A stretch of DNA of 64,000 bases, taken from contig CP103032.1 in assembly GCA_024752435.1 (NCBI GenBank), positions 1,798,001 through 1,862,000 of the forward strand. Reading direction: 5' to 3'. This document shows positions 59,694-64,000 of this stretch, one piece after another (the first letter of the stretch is position 1; every line of letters starts with the position of its first letter). The DNA comes from Allantophomopsis cytisporea (lineage: Eukaryota; Ascomycota; Leotiomycetes; Phacidiales; Phacidiaceae). The translations under genes were made by a program, and so were the position numbers. Under the pieces are notes generated by a model, which worked only from the letters and a program-made list of their open reading frames with translations, did no database searches and was not told where the DNA came from.

Positions 59694-60777
59694 ATGCTAC
59701 AAACTCTTCAAGATGAATGGTGGGACTCAATCGAGCATTACATGGGCGATGAAGGCCAAAAACATCCTAAGGTGCACGAATCACATGCTATGTGGGAATA
59801 TGTAGAGGTGAATTCCACAACAGCCACGATAGCTGCGCAAAGGATCATCGTCATTAAGCCAGAAGACTTCCCAGAAGGTTCAGAGTTGAGACACCCGTGC
59901 CCACGCTGCGGCGGGATACATGGCCTCACTTTCGACAATGGCGAAGATGTTGAGGATATGGCCCTCTGTAGCTATGGCTCGTCCATACCTCATTCCAGCA
60001 GTCCTGGATCTTTTGGATGCCATCGAGGCGATGCCGATTTTCGGTACCTTTGTGCTAGTTGAGCGTAAACTGCAGCTTTCGGAATGGGAGAAGTGGAAGG
60101 GTATCAGCATAGGAGATCGCTCCTGTTTGTTCAATTGCTCTATTTTCCTGAAGTCAACGCCATCGCTAACATACCCAATACGTAGGTTGGGCAGATGATA
60201 TTATCCATGGAAGCATGATCATTACCGAGAATGACCGGCGGACTCTCCATCTGTGGGCGAAGTATCGCTCCTTGCATGCACATAGAATTACTCGAGACCT
60301 ACACAAGAGCTTTTCCTTTGCTGGAGACTGTCCTTCTGAGGCGTATCATGCACTTGATGATGGGATGACAATGTACTTAACCGCTGCAGCTCCTTATTTC
60401 ATCATTACGGGGGAGGTAGTGTACAAAATTATGATCAGGGATGAAGATATGTCACTGCCACAACTATCATCCTTCCAGGAAAGAACTCGTATTAATCTAC
60501 GAAAATGGGGTTCCTGGAAGGCGAGTTGAGAATTTTGAACACGACGAGAACATGTTCGACAACACGAGAGCTGTTGCGAAAGAGGCCGCTGATAGGATGG
60601 ATACTATTGAAAGACCTTATTCTAATTTGCGAGATCTCTGAGAAAGGAAAGGCATCTGCGGTAGAGGATCTAAAGTCTATGGTGTTTGAAGGCTCAGAGG
60701 CGATGCAAGTGCTTCTGCATAGGTCCTGGTTAAATATTCTGAAAGTGATTTCGAAGCTGGGGTTCGTTACTTTCTAG
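59694..60777 (+). pseudogene. Unknown protein gene, frameshifted
   Basis: Coding-like frames succeed each other but do not join by splice sites. The first runs 59694 to about 59950 with HPCPRCGGIHGLTFDNGED, a Cys-pair motif. It passes by frame change near 59950-59985 into AMARPYLIPAVLDLLDAIEA and EKWKG. A good intron (60101-60185, CTAAC branch) then leads to WADDIIHGSMIITENDRRTL and on to ITGEVVYKIMIRDED. Two further frame changes, near 60510 and near 60630, give NMFDNTRAVAKEAADRMD and AVEDLKSMVFEGSEAMQV. At least three frameshifts make a working protein unlikely. I do not recognise the family. Confidence 0.6.
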
Positions 60778-60779
60778 TT

Positions 60780-61061
60780 CTCTTATGGCCATGACACTGA
60801 TTGGTCAACAGCTATCGGGACCTATCAATTGTTACTGGTAATTCGAAGCCAGATTAATTGACGAGTGACAGTGCATGACACCATACCATAGGTATCCTGT
60901 TCTTCTCATGAAGTTATGCATAACCGAGAGCCGCCCTCACTTTAGGCAACAAGGCTCACTGCCCCCATATTCCACACTGATACTAGAATCATCATAAACT
61001 CATATTAGCATAGACTTCTTCTCGAGAAGTGCTCGGCTCTTCTGCTGGATAGTCTACTTTC
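60780..61061. other. Short intergenic stretch
   Basis: Nothing recognised; probably the promoter remnant of the following pseudogene. Confidence 0.5.
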
Positions 61062-63300
61062 ATGGCAGAGGTGTTGGGGACCGTCGCCAGCGGAGCTGGC
61101 ATTTTCGCTCTTGCGGTGCAGCTTGGCGATAGTATCAAGAAGCTCAACGAGTTCTGGACCAACTATAAGGATTGTCCTGATGATGTCCGAGATACAACTA
61201 GTGAGCTTGAAATATTGACACTTGTCATCGAGGACATTTTGGAAAATTATGGCAGCCAACAGAATGTGACTGTGAGACTGGGTAGTATGGTCGAGAAGGC
61301 TATACAGTATTGTGAAGCTGCGACGAAGAAGTTGAAGACCCTTGTGGATGACTTTGACAGGCTTTCGCTTGTTAGCAAGAAAAGAGCAGCTCTGCGAACT
61401 GTGTTCAAGAAGGGAGAATGAGACAAGTTCAGAAGTCAACTGGAAGGGGCCAAATCAAGCCTCATGTTGGCGCACGAATGTTATTATCGGTAAGCATTCG
61501 GATTGACTGAAGGTAATGGAATACTAACATGATAAATTATAGGTCTATTCAGTATCGTCAACTATATTCACAAAACATACTTCTAGAACAGATGAATCTA
61601 ACCCTTCAAGCCGGCGTAATAAGACGTCAGAGTGCTAACCACTCCTGTATGGCAGCCAGCATGGAGGATCTAAACAACCACCCTATTAGAAATAACGAAA
61701 TTTTGAATGATGAGGACGGATTTCGGGGCAATCAACGAAATGGCCATTCTGAGCTACATACCACAACAGTCAAGCACGGAGCAATTGGTAGACACGGCAG
61801 TCCACTTACCAAAGGTCTCTTGGGATCAATCTGGTACCAAAATAATTCCACCAAACGAAGCATTCATAACGACTCCGGTGATCATAAGCATACTTCTACT
61901 GAAGAAGAGTTAAGAGTAATACTTCAGCTTCCCACCTGGTTCTTTTCCAGACAATACGACATTCGAGTCCGAAAATCTCAACGAGGATGGGATCACACAC
62001 TTCGTTTATACAATATCGTGCCACAAGATGCTCCTGTCTTTCGGTATTGCATCGACGGTAACGTTGATGCACTTCGGGCACTTTTTGAATCTGGCTATGC
62101 ATCTCCGCATGACGCAGACGCTGACGGTGCAACTTTACTTCATGTTAGTATGGCTTACTCTTGCTTTGATAGTTTCTAATATCTTCTATTATGCTGCGAA
62201 TGAATTACGAACTAATGTATGCAAACTGCTCCTCGACTATGATGCTGACGTCCACGCGTTTTCCCATAATGGCATTGGCGACCCTGTAGTGGTGTTTCCC
62301 AGAGTTACCAGTTTGCTGGATACACATGCACCATATTTTCCAAGGTATGTCAGACTGATAGAATTTGGATTCAATTTCGTTAATGTGGAACTCATAGTGG
62401 AACACCTCTTTCTTCTATACTAGAAGACGGTTCTCGCCTCATTGAGGCTACTTCTCATCCACATTTCGAAGCAACAGTATCTGTACTTGTTGAGAAAGGA
62501 CAGTATGATCTTTTAACTTTGGTTACTGGATCTGTAGACCATTTCTCCTATAGAGGCCAACAGACGTCTATCGCTGGCTTAAGAGACAGTCGATGGTGTC
62601 TTTGTTTGATCTTGATCAAGATTTTGAAAAAAGCATGAAAAGCATTGTAATGCAGGGCGAATCTTGCTGGGATAATGCTCCAGAAGTGATCCGTGAAATG
62701 CTACCAATGGGACAGCCTGATACAAGAGTTACCATCTATCGGATGTGGGATGGTAGAACTCTTTTATCTGAAGTGGTCTCTTCATGAGCACACCAATGGC
62801 TTTTTGAGACAAGAGGAGTTGAAACGTTTGAAAGCCTGATCAAGGATCTTATTATTTCCGGGGCAGATTTGCACGCGATATACAGTAGAAAAGACTCTAC
62901 GCACAGCTTAGTTGTGCAGTTTATTGAGCTTGCATTTCGGCTTCATTTCTCGTTTGTTGGTGCGAGGTGGAGTCTTGCAAAGTCTTGTGTCAGATTCTGG
63001 TTACGCATACTTGAAGACTGTCATATCTCGCTCTTATCATTCTGGGAAGAAGAGATCAGGTTGAATAATAGTGGTGAGGCTTCTTGGTTGCTGAATTCAC
63101 GGGACCCGTACCTTCATGAAAGTAACCTAGAAATCTTACATATCATGTATGGAGAGCGGCCAGAGGACTTTGATATTGTCTTCGAAGAGACTTATGTGAC
63201 AAACGACTTCTTGTTACAATTTTGGGAGTCGGTCGAAGAAGAAGCACGAGAATACGATTCTCAAGGATCAAGAATGCCTGGAAGTTGGGATTATGACTAG
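61062..63300 (+). pseudogene. Decayed NACHT/STAND-type N-domain plus ankyrin protein
   Basis: Begins MAEVLGTVASGAGIFALAVQ then LGDSIKKLNEFW, the fungal N-terminal domain found before NACHT or ankyrin modules. The frame is cut by TGA at 61419-61421 yet continues in the same frame (DKFRSQLEGAKSSLMLAHEC) into a perfect intron (61490-61542, TACTAAC). It reads on through FRYCIDGNVDALRALFESGY and ATLLH, shifts frame near 62140-62180 into YAANELRTNVCKLLLDYDAD, shifts again near 62380 (SGTPLSSILEDGSRLIEA) and near 62590. A second in-frame TGA at 62785-62787 is followed by ETFESLIKDLIISGADLHAI, ending at 63300. Both TGA could come from CGA by C-to-T change. Fungal relatives act in non-self recognition; this copy is not expected to work. 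Confidence 0.75.
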
Positions 63301-63692
63301 CGAATAAGCACAACCATTTTTCTCTAACAGCTTCCATTGAGAGTTGCTGTTGAGAGCTATTATTGAGAGCTCCTGTATTTCCTTCGACTCTCATGCGAAT
63401 TGTATTCAAGAAATTTCACTTGTTAGAAGTTTCGATGATCTATGACATAACCCTTCTTCTTGTCTACGCATGAGAGCTCATGAAGTTTCCGGCATTATCC
63501 ACATCAAGTTATCGGCTCATGAAGAAATGCAATCTTGTTACGTCTCACTTCTCGAAATCACGCACAAGTTCTCGATTACTCCTTTGAACTAGGAAATAAC
63601 TATATTAATATTAATGCTTTACTTAGTTTACATGTATGTATCTCGTCTGTCTTCTCCTCCTTTATTGACTAACGGTTCCACTTTAGAAACCC
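63301..63692. other. Intergenic with TTGAGAGCT repeats
   Basis: 63337-63372 contains ATTGAGAGTTG, TTGAGAGCT and TTGAGAGCTC in tandem, and further GAGAGCTCATGAA at 63471; otherwise AT-rich, 3' flanks of both neighbours. Confidence 0.6.
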
Positions 63693-64000
63693 TTAGAAAG
63701 TGTAGACTGGCTCAGGACCAATATCAGGGAATCTACCAGATCCCGCTGGGTTGGAAGCAGTGACGGCTTGACCATTGATGTTGGCAACACCGAAGTAAGC
63801 CTTAGTCTTCTCCTGATTGTTTACAACAGTGAGGACGGCGAAGGCAGAGTCGGCACCGAATTGATCAGAGTATCCCCAAGAGATAGAGTTGGCGGATCCA
63901 GTGGTACATGGAATGTCATAGAAAGACTCAGTGGTAGCATCGGATCCTGGCATACGGATGATAGTGCACTTCTCATCAGCGCTTCCATCACCGGTAGAGA
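63693..64000 (-). CDS. Secreted protein, Hrip1-like elicitor family, 3' part only
   Basis: Minus-strand gene entering from the right edge; only the last 101 codons are here, open to base 64000. The sequence reads EKCTIIRMPGSDATTESFYD, PCTTGSANSISWGYSDQFG, SAFAVLTVVNNQEK and YFGVANINGQAVTASNP, ending VYTF. The pattern (two Cys, W-G-Y/S-x-Q-F-G, then AVLTVVN, then GQAV) resembles the small secreted hypersensitive-response-inducing proteins of ascomycetes (Hrip1-like). Family members can elicit plant cell death but are also widespread in saprotrophs. The signal peptide and start lie outside the window, so secretion is assumed from the family. Codon use suggests good expression. Confidence 0.65.
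   Translation of the reverse strand, partial: STGDGSADEKCTIIRMPGSDATTESFYDIPCTTGSANSISWGYSDQFGADSAFAVLTVVNNQEKTKAYFGVANINGQAVTASNPAGSGRFPDIGPEPVYTF

Noticed and set aside
61062..63300. Functional gene using TGA readthrough
   Set aside because: Besides the two TGA codons there are at least three frame changes without usable introns, so decay is the simpler reading.

Overview
The window reads as nuclear DNA of a filamentous ascomycete (Pezizomycotina). The evidence is short GT..AG introns of about 45-90 nt (occasionally up to about 190) with CTAAC/CTAAT branch sites, Zn2Cys6 regulators, a LaeA-like methyltransferase, the fungal lysine gene LYS9, an Ndt80-family factor and DUF6594. The strongly biased formate dehydrogenase uses CCA for proline heavily, which may point to Leotiomycetes; that is a guess. 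Gene models were spliced by hand, so exon borders come from splice consensus and frame continuity, not transcripts.

Layout. 1-2561: microsatellite-rich flank. 2562-4119: NAD formate dehydrogenase. 4120-10875: AT-rich, gene-poor DNA with a cysteine-rich secreted protein (7660-8219) and two broken ankyrin relics (6065-6212 and 9276-10139). 11024-22916: a candidate functional island holding a secreted repeat protein with KR (Kex2-type) sites, a four-copy dimeric repeat, an unknown nuclear-type protein with an internal duplication, an MFS transporter divergent from a Zn2Cys6 regulator, and a cytochrome P450. Inverted CCG/CGG elements lie between transporter and regulator and upstream of the P450. 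23661-25654: GPCR-like seven-helix protein. 28863-29887: DUF6594 protein. 30428-32761: Gal4-type regulator. 33618-34426: P-loop small-molecule kinase. 34958-36065: GPI-anchored PEBP-like protein. 37256-39096: Ndt80/VIB-1-type factor, followed by about 5 kb without a recognisable gene.

44182-46295: RWD-RBR ubiquitin ligase. 48740-50314: saccharopine reductase LYS9. 51050-54753: O-methyltransferase and divergent LaeA-like methyltransferase. 56046-59112: mitochondrial leucyl-tRNA synthetase. 59694-63300: two decayed genes, the second a NACHT/ankyrin-type protein with two in-frame TGA codons and frameshifts. 63693-64000: 3' part of a secreted Hrip1-like elicitor family gene running off the right edge.

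The housekeeping genes (FDH, LYS9, LeuRS, RBR ligase) look intact. The accessory stretches combine surface or secreted proteins, regulators, tailoring enzymes and dead immune-type repeat genes, as is usual in plastic parts of fungal genomes. The most novel item is the Kex2-processed repeat protein at 11024-11710, which carries three nearly identical amphipathic peptides and may be the precursor of an uncharacterised secreted peptide family.
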